Assembly: GCA_014529385.2 (NCBI GenBank)
Contig: CM043965.1
Coordinates: 60,236,433 to 60,296,432 of the forward strand
Direction: 5' to 3'
DNA: 60,000 nt
DNA from: Adiantum capillus-veneris
Taxonomy: Eukaryota; Streptophyta; Polypodiopsida; Polypodiales; Pteridaceae
Within the stretch, counting starts at the first letter, position 1; each line of letters opens with the position of its first letter. Both the position numbers and the translations under genes were made by a program. The notes beneath the pieces are model-generated. The model did no database searches. It was not told where the DNA came from and saw nothing but the letters and a program-made list of their open reading frames with translations. Below are positions 10,933 to 21,742 of this stretch, piece by piece.

Positions 10933-12228
10933 ATCACTATGAATGAAGCATTAACCTCAATGTGTGTACAAGGAATGGATAACTTCAAGCACTCCCAACA
11001 CAAATAGCATGTAGATTACTAAACAACAACTCAAGATTTAGCCAAAATCACATCAAACACTCGCACACACACATAAAAGATCTCTCTTAATTAACATAAG
11101 TAAGAGGAGGGGAGATTACTAGCATAAAACAATTTGCACTCTAGAATATACAAAGAATAGAGTGAATGAATGAGCTTTATGGGATAAGTGATAAAAAGAC
11201 TCAATGAGGCTGAGGGAGACTTGAAATTACAAAGGGGGGGGGGCTTTTTATATAGGCAAGAGAGTGATTAGGAGTGAGGTTAAGATCCAAGTGCAATTTG
11301 TACAAATGAAGCTTGATTAAGGACATTCCACCAATGAAGAAGCTCCTTCTAAGTGATTTGTTGCCCAATTTGCAACTAATTGGCTCCATCATCACTTGTG
11401 TTGTCTTCACTCCTTCCTCCATAGCTTGAGTCCAAGAGCTTCCTTATTTTAAAATGTAAAGAATCTACATAAAATTAATGCATATCTAGTAATAATAGAA
11501 AGGGGTTGAATGAAAACTTATGAATTACAACAAGATTAAGCATGATTTGAGAGGTGATTAGAAGAGGAATTTGTGATGGTTTTATGAGCTTGAGAGAGAG
11601 GAGGAAGGAGGGGAGGGTGAGGAGACTAATGGTGGCTGATTTTTAGAGAAGGACTCAATGTGGAAAAGGAAGGGTGTGTGTGTAAAGGTAGAAGGGGTGG
11701 TCTCCACCACAGTTGAAAAAACTGGCATCCACTATTTTTGCCATATCTCCTAGACCGTAGTTGCAAAAATTATAAAAAAAATATGGTCAGAAATTCCAGC
11801 TCATAAGCTACAACTTTGATGAAGACAACATTTCTTGGATCGAAGTGGACGTATTTTTAAAAAATCCAACAAAATCATGTGTTTGTTTCCTTCCTTCACC
11901 AAGTCTTCCACCTGGGTCCCATCTGTTTGAATCATCATATGGCTCCAAAGCTATGATGATATGAGCCACTCATGACCCTTGAATCATGGGTGCATGGCTC
12001 CACAAACACATCATATCTTTTCTTTTCACATTTACATATTTTCCCTTCCCTTTACCGCTAGGTTCTACCTTTCACCTCCTATGAACTAGTCAAGGAAAAA
12101 TTCCCATCAAGTCATTTTTTGAATTTTTCCAAGAGGTTGTTCTCACTCTTTCTTTTATTGTAAACCTCTTGAAGCAGGGAAAACCAACAAAACATAGTAA
12201 CCAAAAAATTTGTGATAGGCTCAGATCA
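10765..12228 (-). repeat. 3' LTR of the Tat-type element
   Basis: 1464 bp, starting TGACGAAGGAAA and ending GGCTCAGATCA on the plus strand. It differs from the partner LTR by scattered substitutions and small indels (for example GGCCTCTACACC versus GGCATCTACACC). A (GA)n tract lies at about 10882-10930. Its length varies between the two LTRs. Confidence 0.95.
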
Positions 12229-12243
12229 TAGCCCCCCCAAACC
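12229..12243 (-). other. Polypurine tract of the Tat-type element
   Basis: The minus strand reads GGTTTGGGGGGGCTA directly before the LTR start TGATCTGAGCC. Position and composition fit the plus-strand primer for reverse transcription. Confidence 0.85.
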
Positions 12244-12269
12244 TGGCTAGAGGTATTTATGTCTCTAGC

Positions 12270-13742
12270 CTACTTTCTTTGATCTTGGGCTGACCTTATT
12301 CTGATGTGATAAGGCTTTAGACGCCATCCATTTGTCCTGGTCTTGTGCACTTTACCATCAATGTCTTGAAGTCTGTAAGAGCCATTTTTGAACTTTTTGG
12401 TGACCAAGAACGGGCCTTCCCATCGAAAAAGAAACTTTCCATCCTTACGAGTGTCGAAGCGATTGTCATATCGAAGCACTAGAGATCCCTTTTTGATGTC
12501 TTTAGATGCTAGCTTTTTGTTGAACTTTTCTCTGTGCTTGTCTTCTTCTTGAGAGTAGTGGTTGATGGCTTCTTCACGATCCAATTGCAGCCTCTCTCGA
12601 TCCACGATCCTTTGATGTACTTTCTCCTTTTGAGAGCCTACCTGGCTACCCAATATTCGAAGACTTGTTAACTTCACTTCAATGGGCAAAAGTGCCTCCT
12701 TTCCATAAACCAAATGAAAGGGTGTGTACCCTAATGCGGTTTTGAAGGAGGTTCTATAGGCCCATAGAGCTCCATTCAGGTGTTTGTCCCAATCTTGGCA
12801 CCTGGCATGTACCTGTTTGGTGAGAATTTTGCAAATGATTCCATTTACCTTTTCCACCAAGCCATTCCACTGAGGGTAGTAAGGAGTAGAGTGTTGATGC
12901 TGAATATTTAGCTTCTGCATGAGTTCTCCTACCAAGTCTGCTCTAAACCCTGGTCCTCTATCAGATAGTATTTCAAGAGGGGTGCCAAACCGGCAACAAA
13001 TGTGGTCAAAGATGAACTCACTCACATCCTTAGCAGTAATTCTATTGGTTGGCATAGCCTCAGCCCATCTAGTCATGTAGTCTACGCCCATAATGATGTA
13101 CCATGGTCCTCTATCAGATAGTATTTCAAGAGGGGTGCCAAACCAGCAACAGATGTGGTCAAAGATGAACTGACTCACATCCTTAGCAGTAATTCTATTG
13201 GTTGGCATAGCCTCAGCCCATCTAGTCATGTAGTCTACGCCCATAATGATGTACTCTTTACCTAGTTGAGTGCGTGGTAGAGGCCCTATGGCATCAATTC
13301 CCCACTTCTCAAAGGCCCCATATACCTTTATTGGGTTCTGGGGTTCAGCTATGAGCCGTTGTGGTCCTGCTTTCTGACATTCATCACATGTTTGACACCA
13401 GTATTTGACATCACGATGAAGACTTGGCCAAGTAAACCCAGCTTGTAGAACCTTTCTACTAGTGATGTCGTGTGCAAAGTGTCCCCTGCACACATCATCG
13501 TGACAAGCTTTTAAAATCTCTTCAATTTCACTCTTCAAAGGCACTCTCCTAAGCACACCATCCTTACCAAGACAATACAAATTATCCTTTACTATGCGAT
13601 ACCTGGTAGCCTTCCTAGCTAACCATCGCCTTTCCCCTGCATTCAAGTGTTTAGGAGCCTCTCCTTGCTCCAAAAGGTGCATAATATCTTCTAAGCCCTC
13701 CTTGCCTTGCTGAAGTGGAAGTTTGATGGCCACTGCTCCCAC
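12270..13742 (-). pseudogene. Gypsy integrase with internal duplication
   Basis: 490-codon open segment. An HHCC zinc-binding region lies at residues about 81-122 (CHDDVCRGHFAHD ... WCQTCDECQ). The catalytic core follows: KWGIDAIGPLP has the first Asp (150), ILSDRGP the second, and NGLVEKVNG the catalytic Glu. The C-terminal domain includes RWEGPFLVTKKFKNGSYRL. Residues 164-214 and 215-265 are a 51-residue tandem duplication (153 bp, about 12951-13103 and 13104-13256). It starts at YIIMGVDYMTRWAEAMP and places two SDRG motifs in the core, which should prevent normal folding. The frame is continuous with the RT/RNase H segment except for a stop at 13791-13793. The segment would integrate element cDNA if it were intact. 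Confidence 0.93.
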
Positions 13743-13790
13743 TATTGACTCATTTAACTTCGATGATGCTAGGTGGTCTGCATCCTTGTT

Positions 13791-15644
13791 CTAGTCTCTT
13801 GGCACATGATGTACTTGTGCCTCCCTAAATCTCCTCATAAGAGCTTTGGCTTCTCTCATTTTAGTAGAGAGACTGGCATTTTTGCAAGCCCATGTACCTT
13901 GTGTTTGCCTTACCAAAAGCATGGAGTCACCAAAAGCATTTAATCTCTCAATTGAATTATCCAGGCACCAACAAAGGCCATGAATTAGAGCTTGATATTC
14001 TGCTTCATTTTTGGAGTGGACATCTTCTAGAGTGATCCCTTCACCATGGATCCTCTCTCCCAATGGAGATAAGACCACGATGCCTACAGCTGCCTTATCC
14101 TTGGTTCTCTTGTATGCTCCATCAAAGTAGAGGCTATAAGCATTGACCAGAGCCTCTAGAGCTGGAGGTGGTGGAAGTTCCTTTCTCTTCAAATGGAAAA
14201 CTTTTTCATAGCACTTGTTTGTTAAAATGTCGGCTAAGCATGCTCGAGTTGTTCTTTCAACCTGTATTGTATAATCAAACTCTTGAAGTCGCACCACCCA
14301 CTTTGCTATTTTGTCAGAGATTTCCATATGTTGTAGTGCATAGGGAAACATATCCTCCACAGTGATAATTACAAACCTCTTTGGCAGCAAGTATGGCCGA
14401 AATTTTGTTACCGTAAACATGAGGGCTAACACTAGCTGTTCCATCAGGGTGTAGGCCTTCTCTGTGTTTTCCATGAGGCGGCTAGCAAAATACACAGGCC
14501 TCATAAAGGATGTTATTGGATCTTTTTGTAGGAGGGCAACACCAATGGCCTCTTCTCCCACACTAGGGTTTACAAAGAAAGTTTCTTCCCAGCAAGGTTG
14601 GAGGATTACAGGGAGTGACCCTAACATTTTTTTTATCTCTCTAAAATGCCCATCACTTTCTTCACTCCAAACAAGCGTCTCTTGACGAGTCAGCTGTTGT
14701 AGAGGAAATATCACTTGGGAGAGTAAGTGTATGAATCTACTTAAATATCTTAGCTTTTGCAAGAAAGAGATTAATTGTTTGATGGAAGTTGGGGAAGGTA
14801 TATTTAGCAATGTTTCTATCTTTTCAGTATCTACCTCGATTCCATCAATGGACACTACATGCCCCAATAGTGTAACCTTGCTTTCCCCAATGTGACATTT
14901 GTCCTTGTTTAGTTGTCCACCCAGCTTAGCTAAACGAGTAAATCCTTCATCAATCTTGCCAAGATGCATACTTTTGGAGTTGTAAATACAAAAGTCATCT
15001 ATGAAAACCCTTATGGACTTACCAAAGTAAGGTTGGAAGACCATATTCATGAATCGTTGAAAGGTGGCTAGAGCGTTGGTGAGACGAAAAGGCATGACTC
15101 GAAATGCAAAACAGCCCCATGGTGTGATGGAAGTAGTCTTTTTCTGGTCCTCCTCTGCAATGCGTATTTGAAAGTAGCTGGAGTAGCCATCACACACTGT
15201 GTATCGCTCGTGGCCTGCTACTTCATTTAGAATCTCATCTTGAAATGGGAGAGGGAAGTGGTCCCTCTTTGTTGCAGCATTTAGTGTCTTGTAATCCACA
15301 CACACTCGCCATTTACCATTCTTCTTTGGCCTCAGCACTACTGGGGAGACCCATTTTGAATCTTCTACTGGGTATATGAATCCTGCTTCTAAGAGTCTCT
15401 TCACCTCGGATAATAGTGCATTTTGTTGCACAACTCCTAATCTTCTTAGTTTTTGTACTACTGGCTTGCTCCCTTCTTTTAGATGGATATGATGCTTCAC
15501 TGCAGTGACACCTGTAATGTGAGTGTAATCAGAAATAAACAATGATGCATGCTTCTTGAGAATATTTACATAACCCTCCCTTTCTTCTTCCTTTATATCC
15601 TTGGATAACATCTTCTCTAGGCTGGCATCCCACACATTCTCCAT
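13791..15644 (-). pseudogene. Gypsy reverse transcriptase with two RNase H domains
   Basis: 617-codon segment. RT spans residues about 60-330: WVSPVVLRPKKNGKWRVCVD, YFQIRIAEED, then the active-site box VFIDDFCIY (Asp216, Asp217). A degenerate RNase H follows (about 345-475, YFASRLMENTEKAY and ADILTN), although the usual first catalytic Asp position reads FFVNPSV. A second RNase H of archaeal type starts at about 500: YFDGA (Asp508), NEAEYQALIHGL (Glu549), GDS (Asp573). The segment stops right after HHVPRD. The same frame continues beyond the stop with NKDADHLA, which would hold the last RNase H Asp. This converts RNA to cDNA and removes the template. Confidence 0.94.
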
Positions 15645-15926
15645 TTGGATCCTTGGGTTGTCTTATAATGAGGTAGTTTCCTTTATGGTGACGCCCATGA
15701 CTTCGAGAGTGCTATCACTCTCTTCACTTGAACTCTCTTCCTCGTCCATGGATGAGGAGCATCCACTTGAGCTCCACTCATCAGCTGACGTCTCTAGTTC
15801 AAGGTTCTCTTGTCACCCATTCTTCAAGTTATAAACCACCTTCCGACTATGGCCACCCACACGAGGCCTCAACTCCAAGTCTCCTGTTGCCCAATCTTGC
15901 CTAGCTCCTATACCCATGAGCCAAGG

Positions 15927-16274
15927 TCATCCTAAAATAAGGGGGTATCCTTCTCCCTTCACTGGCATCACATAAGCATCAACCTCTGTAGTGATTCCAA
16001 AAACAGAAACTCTCAAAGCTTTCACTACACCCACACAAGTGATAGAGACATTATTGGCCATTTTTGCCCTAAATTTTGATGATTCCATTACCTCTAAACC
16101 CAATTGATGCATTAGCTTTTCTGTCATGACACAAACCTCTGCTCCACTGTCAATGTAAGTTTTTGGAATCCGTTGTCCCTTGATTTGAGCCTCCACCAAA
16201 GGCACTATATCCTTGAGACAATAGGCTTTGATTACACTTACTAGCTTACTTCGCTTTGCCCTCGTGCTCACCAT
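15927..16274 (-). pseudogene. Gypsy aspartic protease
   Basis: 115-codon segment, in the same frame as gag upstream and RT downstream. The active-site loop is TYIDSGAEVCVM (Asp42-Ser-Gly). The C-terminal GYPLILG leads into a stop exactly where related proteases read LILGRPWL; after the stop the frame continues PWLMGIGARQDW. The simplest reading is an Arg codon mutated to TGA. It would cleave the gag-pol polyprotein. One stop (TAA) also separates it from gag, which could be mutation or a natural gag terminator. Confidence 0.88.
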
Positions 16275-16277
16275 TTT

Positions 16278-17345
16278 TTACCACTGTCGTCGCAGTTTTG
16301 GGGAGATATGAAGTAGTTGTGGCCAAGTAATCCCTGGTCCTTGAGAACTCACATCAGCTGTCAAGTCATAAGATTGTGTCCGAGATCCCATAGGGAAATC
16401 AGAGATGTCAATTTGAGACCTAATACGGGTCTTTCTCTTCTTGGCTTCATCTTTAGTTTCCCGAGATGTACTTGCTTCATTGCTTGCATCCTTGCTTGTT
16501 TCTTTACTTACTTCATCTTGGACACGCACACGCTTGATAGGCATTGTAGCCACTTCATCTATCTTCATCTTCCCTTTAGCTATTTCTTCCTGGTTGCTTC
16601 TGCCCTCGAGGACCTCCTCCATCCTTATGATGCTCACATTTGGTTGAGTAGCAGGGGCTTGAGCTTGAGCACGAGGTGGCTGCAAAATTTGAGGTTGCAG
16701 TTGCTCTTGTGCTTGAGCTCTAGCACGGGGAGGACTTACTTGTTGTCGAGGACCTCTAACAGGGTAGTCATATCTTCTGGGATGAGGGCAATTATACATG
16801 CTGTGGCCATTTTCCCCACAATTGTAACACAACATTTCCCTTGCTTGACGTCGCATTGGTGGCGGATTCCCACCATTCCCCTCAATAGGCCTTCTTGCAC
16901 CCTGCACAAGATTTACTCTCAAACCCTCTAGCTGGTTTATGAGATTGTTTATTTGTTGGAGCATATCTTCTTGTTGACCTCTATTGAGGTCTGGTGCATT
17001 AGGCGCATTTGGAGGTACGTGAGAAGCTTCCATAGTTGTGATATTGCCTCCCAAAGCTAGCTGGCCAGCTTGGGCTTGATAGAGAATCTTTCGATTCTTT
17101 TTCCTATCAATTCTTAAGGCATCTTCAAAAGTATTTGGAAATTTGCTCTTTACCTTCTCCCTTAGCAAGGGGTACAAACCTGAGATAAATCGATCCTTTT
17201 GGAGGCAATTGGGAGCTTGCTCACCAGAGTTTAGTGAGTCTGACCATTGCCCCCAAAGTTTCAGAAAACCTTCCTCATAGGATGCATAACCATGAGGGTC
17301 AACTTGATGAAGGGCCAGAAGCCGTTGCCATAGTTCTTCTGCCAT
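16278..17345 (-). CDS. gag: Gypsy gag (capsid and nucleocapsid)
   Basis: 355 codons starting MAEELWQRLLALHQ. Residues about 1-95 match a retrotransposon gag capsid fold (EEGFLKLWGQWSDSL ... FISGLYPLLREKVKSKFP). A single CX2CX4HX4C zinc knuckle lies at residues 173-186 (CYNCGENGHSMYNC), followed by a basic/Pro/Gln-rich tail and a Lys/Glu/Arg-rich region. It packages element RNA into particles. It ends at a TAA, with protease in the same frame three bases on. The start is chosen because upstream sequence in this frame is full of stops. Confidence 0.88.
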   Translation of the reverse strand: MAEELWQRLLALHQVDPHGYASYEEGFLKLWGQWSDSLNSGEQAPNCLQKDRFISGLYPLLREKVKSKFPNTFEDALRIDRKKNRKILYQAQAGQLALGGNITTMEASHVPPNAPNAPDLNRGQQEDMLQQINNLINQLEGLRVNLVQGARRPIEGNGGNPPPMRRQAREMLCYNCGENGHSMYNCPHPRRYDYPVRGPRQQVSPPRARAQAQEQLQPQILQPPRAQAQAPATQPNVSIIRMEEVLEGRSNQEEIAKGKMKIDEVATMPIKRVRVQDEVSKETSKDASNEASTSRETKDEAKKRKTRIRSQIDISDFPMGSRTQSYDLTADVSSQGPGITWPQLLHISPKLRRQW

Positions 17346-17359
17346 AGTGCATTAACTAC

Positions 17360-17882
17360 AAACTTCCATGAAGCACTTCATTGAAGTTCAGCTCTCTTGG
17401 ATCCCACCATTTGAGAGATGCGAAGAATTTGCTCACCAGTGATTATCCTAGCTTTGGTGTGACCATCTTCAGCTTTGTAGAGTTCATAGGGTTCAATGGC
17501 TACCTTCTCAACCACCTTGAGCGAGTCTTGTTAGTAGTAGTTGGAGTGCATCACCATATGTAGCCTCTTGCCAATACTGCACACCATTGATGTGTAGCTC
17601 CCCCTCCAAAAATTTGTTAATACCCGAGTTTGAGAGTTCTTTCACCACCTGAGGTCGAGGCTTCAAAGGAAGTGTCTTCACACTAGCCACGAAGCACTCA
17701 ACACAATGCTTTGACCTAGGGACTTGATGACTACAAGATTTTCCTTGAAGTAAAGAAGGGTGTATGTAGTTAACTCTCTTTACCCGCATACGTGCCGTTT
17801 GTCGATAAAGACGCTTCTTCTCTCGAGCTTCTTGGGAAGACCATAGTGGAAGTCTTGGAGAATTTGATGGACCTTCCTTCAT
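17360..17882 (-). pseudogene. Extra ORF between the PBS and gag
   Basis: The 17882-17508 frame encodes a basic 124-residue segment (REKKRLYRQTARMRVKRVNY ... GELHINGVQYWQEATYGDAL). A neighbouring frame then continues it (EKVAIEPYELYKAEDGHTKA, RIITGEQILRISQMVG) until a stop just upstream of the gag ATG, so one frameshift near 17520 splits a product of roughly 170 residues. Ogre-like Tat elements carry an ORF1 in this position, and that is the most likely equivalence. I recognise no domain. Confidence 0.55.
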
Positions 17883-17910
17883 AGGATTGGCAGAGCGCTG
17901 CTTGAGAACT

Positions 17911-17927
17911 CCTCAGTGGGGGCACCA
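17911..17927 (-). other. Primer-binding site of the Tat-type element
   Basis: The minus strand reads TGGTGCCCCCACTGAGG five bases inside the 5' LTR. It begins TGG, as expected for pairing to a tRNA CCA end. It is not the initiator-Met type used by the copia elements here. I cannot name the tRNA. Confidence 0.7.
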
Positions 17928-17932
17928 ACTTA

Positions 17933-18059
17933 TGACGAAGGAAAATTGGAATGGCGGCATCTACACCAAAACAAACTCCATTGCGCCACAAGGGAAATGA
18001 GATGAGGGCACCACCTAGTCTTGGAAGCGTGGACTAGGACCGCTACGCAAAGGGAGGGA

Positions 18060-18100
<41 letters not shown>

Positions 18101-19401
18101 ATCACTATAAATGAAGCATTAACCTCAATGTGTGTACAAGGAATGGATAACTTCAAGCACTCCCAACACAAATAGCATGTAGATTACTAAACAACAACTC
18201 AAGATTTAGCCAAAATCACATCAAACACTCTCACACACACATAAAAGATATCTCTTAACTAACATAAGTAAGAGGAGGGGAGATTACTAGCATAAAACAA
18301 TTTGCACTCTAGAATGTGCAAAGAATAGAGTGAATGAATGAGCTTTATGGGCTCATGAAGAGTGATACAAAGACTCAATGAGGCTGAGGGAGACTTGAAA
18401 TTACAAAGGGGGGGGCCTCTCTATATAGGCAAGAGAGTGATTAGGAGTGAGTTTAAGATCCAAGTGCAATTTTTACAAATGAAGCTTGATTAGGGACATT
18501 CCACCAATGAAGAAGCTCCTTCCAAGTGATTTGTTGCCCAATTTGCAACCAATTGGCTCCATCATCACTTGTGTTGTCTTCACTCCTTCCTCCATAGCTT
18601 GAGTCCAAGAGCTTCCTTATTTTAAAATGTAAAGAATCTACATAAAATCAATGCATATCTAGTAATAATAGAAAGGGGTTGAATGAAAACTTATGAATTA
18701 CAACAAGATTAAGCATGATTTGAGAGGTGATTAGAAGAGGAATTTGTGATGGGTTTATGAGCTTGAGAGAGAGGAGGAAGGAGGGGAGGGTGAGGAGACT
18801 AATGGTGGCTGATTTTTAGAGAAGGAATCAATGTGGAAAAGGAAGGGTGTGTGTGTAAAGGTAGAGGGGGTGGTCTCCACCACAGTTGAAAAAACTGGCA
18901 TCCACTATTTTTGCCATATCTCCTAGACCGTAGCTGCAAAAATTATTAAAAAAATATGGTCAAAAATTCGAGCTCATAAGCTACAACTTTGATGAAGACA
19001 ACTTTTCTTGGATCGGAGTGGACATATTTTTAAAAAATCCAACAAAATCATGTGTCTGTTTCCTTCCTTCACCAAGTCTTCCACCTGGGTCCCATCTATT
19101 TGAATCATCATATGGCTCCAAAGCCATGAGGATATGAGCCACTCATGACCCTGGAATCATGGGTGCATGGCTCCACAAACACATCATATCTTTTCTTTTC
19201 ACATTTACATATTTTCCCTTCCCTTTACCGCTAGGTTCTACCTTTCACCTCCTGTGAACTAGTCAAGGAAAAATTCCCATCAAGTCATTTTTTGAATTTT
19301 TCCAAGAGGTTGTTCTCACTCTTTCTTTTATTGTAAACCTCTTGAAGCAGGGAAAACCAACAAAATATAGTAACCAAAAAAAATTTGATAGGCTCGGATC
19401 A
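17933..19401 (-). repeat. 5' LTR of the Tat-type element
   Basis: 1469 bp, TGACGAAGGAAA to GGCTCGGATCA on the plus strand, closely matching 10765-12228. It contains a (GA)n tract at about 18066-18099, and carries TGGGCTCATGAAGAGTG where the partner has a shorter TGGGATAAGTG. Confidence 0.95.
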
Positions 19402-19908
19402 ACATAAAAATAAAACATTGATATTAATAAAAACGCCAATTTTAAGTATGTTTTATTGTACTATTCATAGACAAGCTATCTACTATTCATTAATTTTTAT
19501 CAAATATGTTTTTGGTGTATTATTTAAAAATAAAAGAACATAATTTTTCTCTTAATATCTTAAACTCATTTATATAAGCTCTATCTAATAGACTGTTCAA
19601 CAATCTTTCAAATCATGCTAAACGAAAGATATGGCCTACTACATTCTTTTCGACTTTAAGAATTTTCATAAATCAGTACTATTACAGTGCTACTTTATGC
19701 ACTTTGGCTTGCTTTTTTACAAGTGATCGTGAAGCTTTACCTTTTCTCATTGTAGCGCTACAATGATGGAGCTTTGAAGTTGATCTGCTGTGAGATCTAG
19801 AGTTGGTTTTTCTATCTTCCATCCTCGTGAATACATGGTATGCTCTCTATCTCAAGACATCCGTGAAAATTCATATGCTCTTGGAGATAGCTGAAATTCT
19901 TGATTCAT
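19402..19908. other. AT-rich sequence, no gene
   Basis: Starts with the ACAT target duplication. No coding segment is supported. It could be 3' flank of the minus-strand exon-like ORF next to it. Confidence 0.5.
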
Positions 19909-20153
19909 TCAAATTACAATATCAATGCATTCCACCTTTGGATGACTATTGACTGCAGAGACGGATGATTCCACTACTTGTCCAACATCTTCAAAGATAC
20001 TATCATTCTCCTTTTTTGCAATAAAAAAATATACCTTATGAAATTGTGCACCCTCTAGACCATATAGATCCAAATAAAAATTCCTAATATCATTGCAAGT
20101 ATAGTCAATTGGGAAAGCAACCCTTGTAACATTTCTTTTTGGAGACATTCTTC
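19909..20153 (-). CDS. Exon-like ORF with splice acceptor, unknown protein
   Basis: The minus strand has a strong 3' splice signal (TTTTGTTTGTTTCAG) ending at 20154. Right after it an open segment RMSPKRNVTRVAFPIDY begins and runs about 80 codons to a TGA at 19909-19911. Recognisable strings are NFYLDLYGLEGAQFHKVYFF and FEDVGQVVESSV. I know no family for it. The sequence immediately 5' of the acceptor is the tandem-repeat array, so the array may occupy an intron of this gene. It may be the last exon of a real gene or a pseudo-exon. It has no internal stop. Confidence 0.4.
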
Positions 20154-20179
20154 CTGAAACAAACAAAAGTCAATTCTCA

Positions 20180-21531
20180 TTATCACACATATTCAACCAC
20201 TAGTTCAAGCTAGGCAATCCAAGAAAGTACATATGGTAGTTCCAAAAGCTAGTTAACTAAGGGGAGAGAAAAGAAAGGTCCACCCCTTGTCCATGCTCAG
20301 CTCTAAATAACATAAAGAGCTAGGAGTACACTGGTTTGTATAATGTAGGTATGTGTAAATCATAGAAGATTGACCACTTCTCAAACCATCTTTTTAAAAA
20401 AAAACAAATGTTTCTCCTTGTAATTAGCCATGTGTCCAACCCATACATAATTGTATGATGAAAATTCACTTGTCCAAACTAAGATTGAAACATGGAGAAA
20501 AGAAATCTTCACCACCTGTCCAAGCTAGTATCTCTTGAAATTTGAAAATCACATGAAGTGTTGTATATAGAGGGTTTTGTTTTGTAGTACACCACTAGTT
20601 CAACAATCCAGGCTCCATAATTTGTCCAAGATAAGAAAAATGTAGCTAGTAAATGGTTCAATCTAAAGGTCCACCATTTTCCAACCTTTAGGGAACCAAG
20701 GTGTATCAATTGTCTACACTAGGGATGGGAAAATGATATAATGTTCACCAACCTACTATCCCTCTACCCTTTAAATTATATTGTGAGTAATATTTTTTTC
20801 ACTACTTAAGAAACAAATGGTATGCTATTATTGATGGGTCTTTCTCAAGGTCCACCGCTTGTCCAAGCTAGCCCAAGCTTAATTGAATCATCGAAAGTAT
20901 CTAAGGACCACCCCTTGTCCAACATAGGCTTCATAGAAACATGGAGCAAAGAATAAATCACCATTTTTTCAAGTTGAGATCCATTAAAACATGAACAATC
21001 CATATCTATATTGTTCAAGGCTAATTTTTTTTCAAGGTCCACCACTCTATTGAAACATGGTGTGAAGCAAACCTTCACCACCACTTGTTCAACCTAGGCT
21101 TCATAGAAACATGGAGAGAAGAATGATTCACCATTGTTTCAAGCTAAGCTCCACTAGAACATGAAAAACCCATATATATGTTGTGCAAGGCCAGTTTTGT
21201 TTCAAGGTCCACCACTTGTCCAAGCTAGGCTCTATTGAAACATGGTGTGAAGCAAAGCTCCATCACTTGTCCAAGATTCAATCAAATAAAACATGGAGAG
21301 AAGCAAGATCCACCACTTGTGCTAGCTAAGATTCATTAAAACATGGAGAATCCAAGTTGTATATTAGGACTTTACGGTTTTGTTTAGAGGTACATCACTA
21401 GTCTATCAATCTAGGCTCCACAAATTATCCAAGTCATGATAAATAGAAAGTAGGTGGTTCAATCTCAAGTTCCATTAGTTTTGCAACCTTTAGAGATGCA
21501 AGGTGTACAAATGGTCCAAGGTAGGCATGTG
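20180..21531. repeat. Degenerate higher-order tandem array, left part
   Basis: Many diverged copies of GGTCCACCACTTGTCCAAGC, usually followed by TAGGCTCCATTGAAACATGG and then (A/G)AGAGAAG, at irregular spacing of roughly 50-80 bp. A larger unit can also be seen: GTTCACCAACCTACTATCCC, a short AT-rich spacer, GGGTCTTT, 'AAGGTCCACC', 'TGAATCAT', 'ATCTAAGGACCACC'. The left part is split from the right part by a copia insertion at 21537. Confidence 0.85.
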
Positions 21532-21536
21532 CAAAT
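21532..21536. other. Target-site duplication, left (CAAAT)
   Basis: CAAAT precedes the 5' LTR and recurs exactly at 27089-27093 after the 3' LTR. Joining the flanks gives GCAAATGATACAATGTTCAC, which matches other units of the array and proves the empty site. Confidence 0.95.
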
Positions 21537-21728
21537 TGTTGGGGTATAAAGCCCAATGTGGTCGCCCAGGTAAGTGGGCGGGCCGCCAGGTATGTACACA
21601 TATTCTTTTGTAAAAACCTAATAAGAACTCACTATGCTCAACACATTACAGTAGAGCGAGTTCACCATATCGTCGTGCTCTTCTTCTCGCACTCTCTCTC
21701 GCGTCGCACTTCCGCTCGTACTCCTTCA
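21537..21728 (+). repeat. 5' LTR, copia element 1
   Basis: Starts TGTTGGGGTATAAAGCCC, with a TATAAA promoter box, and ends CTCCTTCA. Pyrimidine-rich CTCTCTCTCGCG near the end. Confidence 0.95.
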
Positions 21729-21730
21729 AC

Positions 21731-21742
21731 TGGTATCAGAGC
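21731..21742 (+). other. Primer-binding site, copia element 1
   Basis: TGGTATCAGAGC, two bases after the LTR, complementary to initiator tRNA-Met. Confidence 0.95.

Larger units (their letters stand above)
10765..19401 (-). mobile_element. Complete Ty3/gypsy LTR retrotransposon, Tat type
   Basis: An 8637-bp element read on the minus strand. It has two closely similar LTRs (10765-12228 and 17933-19401) with TG...CA ends, a PBS next to the right LTR, a polypurine tract next to the left LTR, and a 4-bp target duplication ACAT (10761-10764 and 19402-19405). In coding order it carries an upstream ORF, gag with one zinc knuckle, aspartic protease, reverse transcriptase, RNase H, a second RNase H and integrase. 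A second (archaeal-type) RNase H after the normal one is the hallmark of the plant Tat lineage (Ogre, Retand and relatives). No chromodomain follows the integrase. Several stops make it non-autonomous. Confidence 0.93.

Noticed and set aside
16317-16931. 204-codon plus-strand ORF
   Set aside because: Antisense shadow of the Ty3/gypsy gag; the composition is that of a reversed Lys/Glu/Gln-rich frame.
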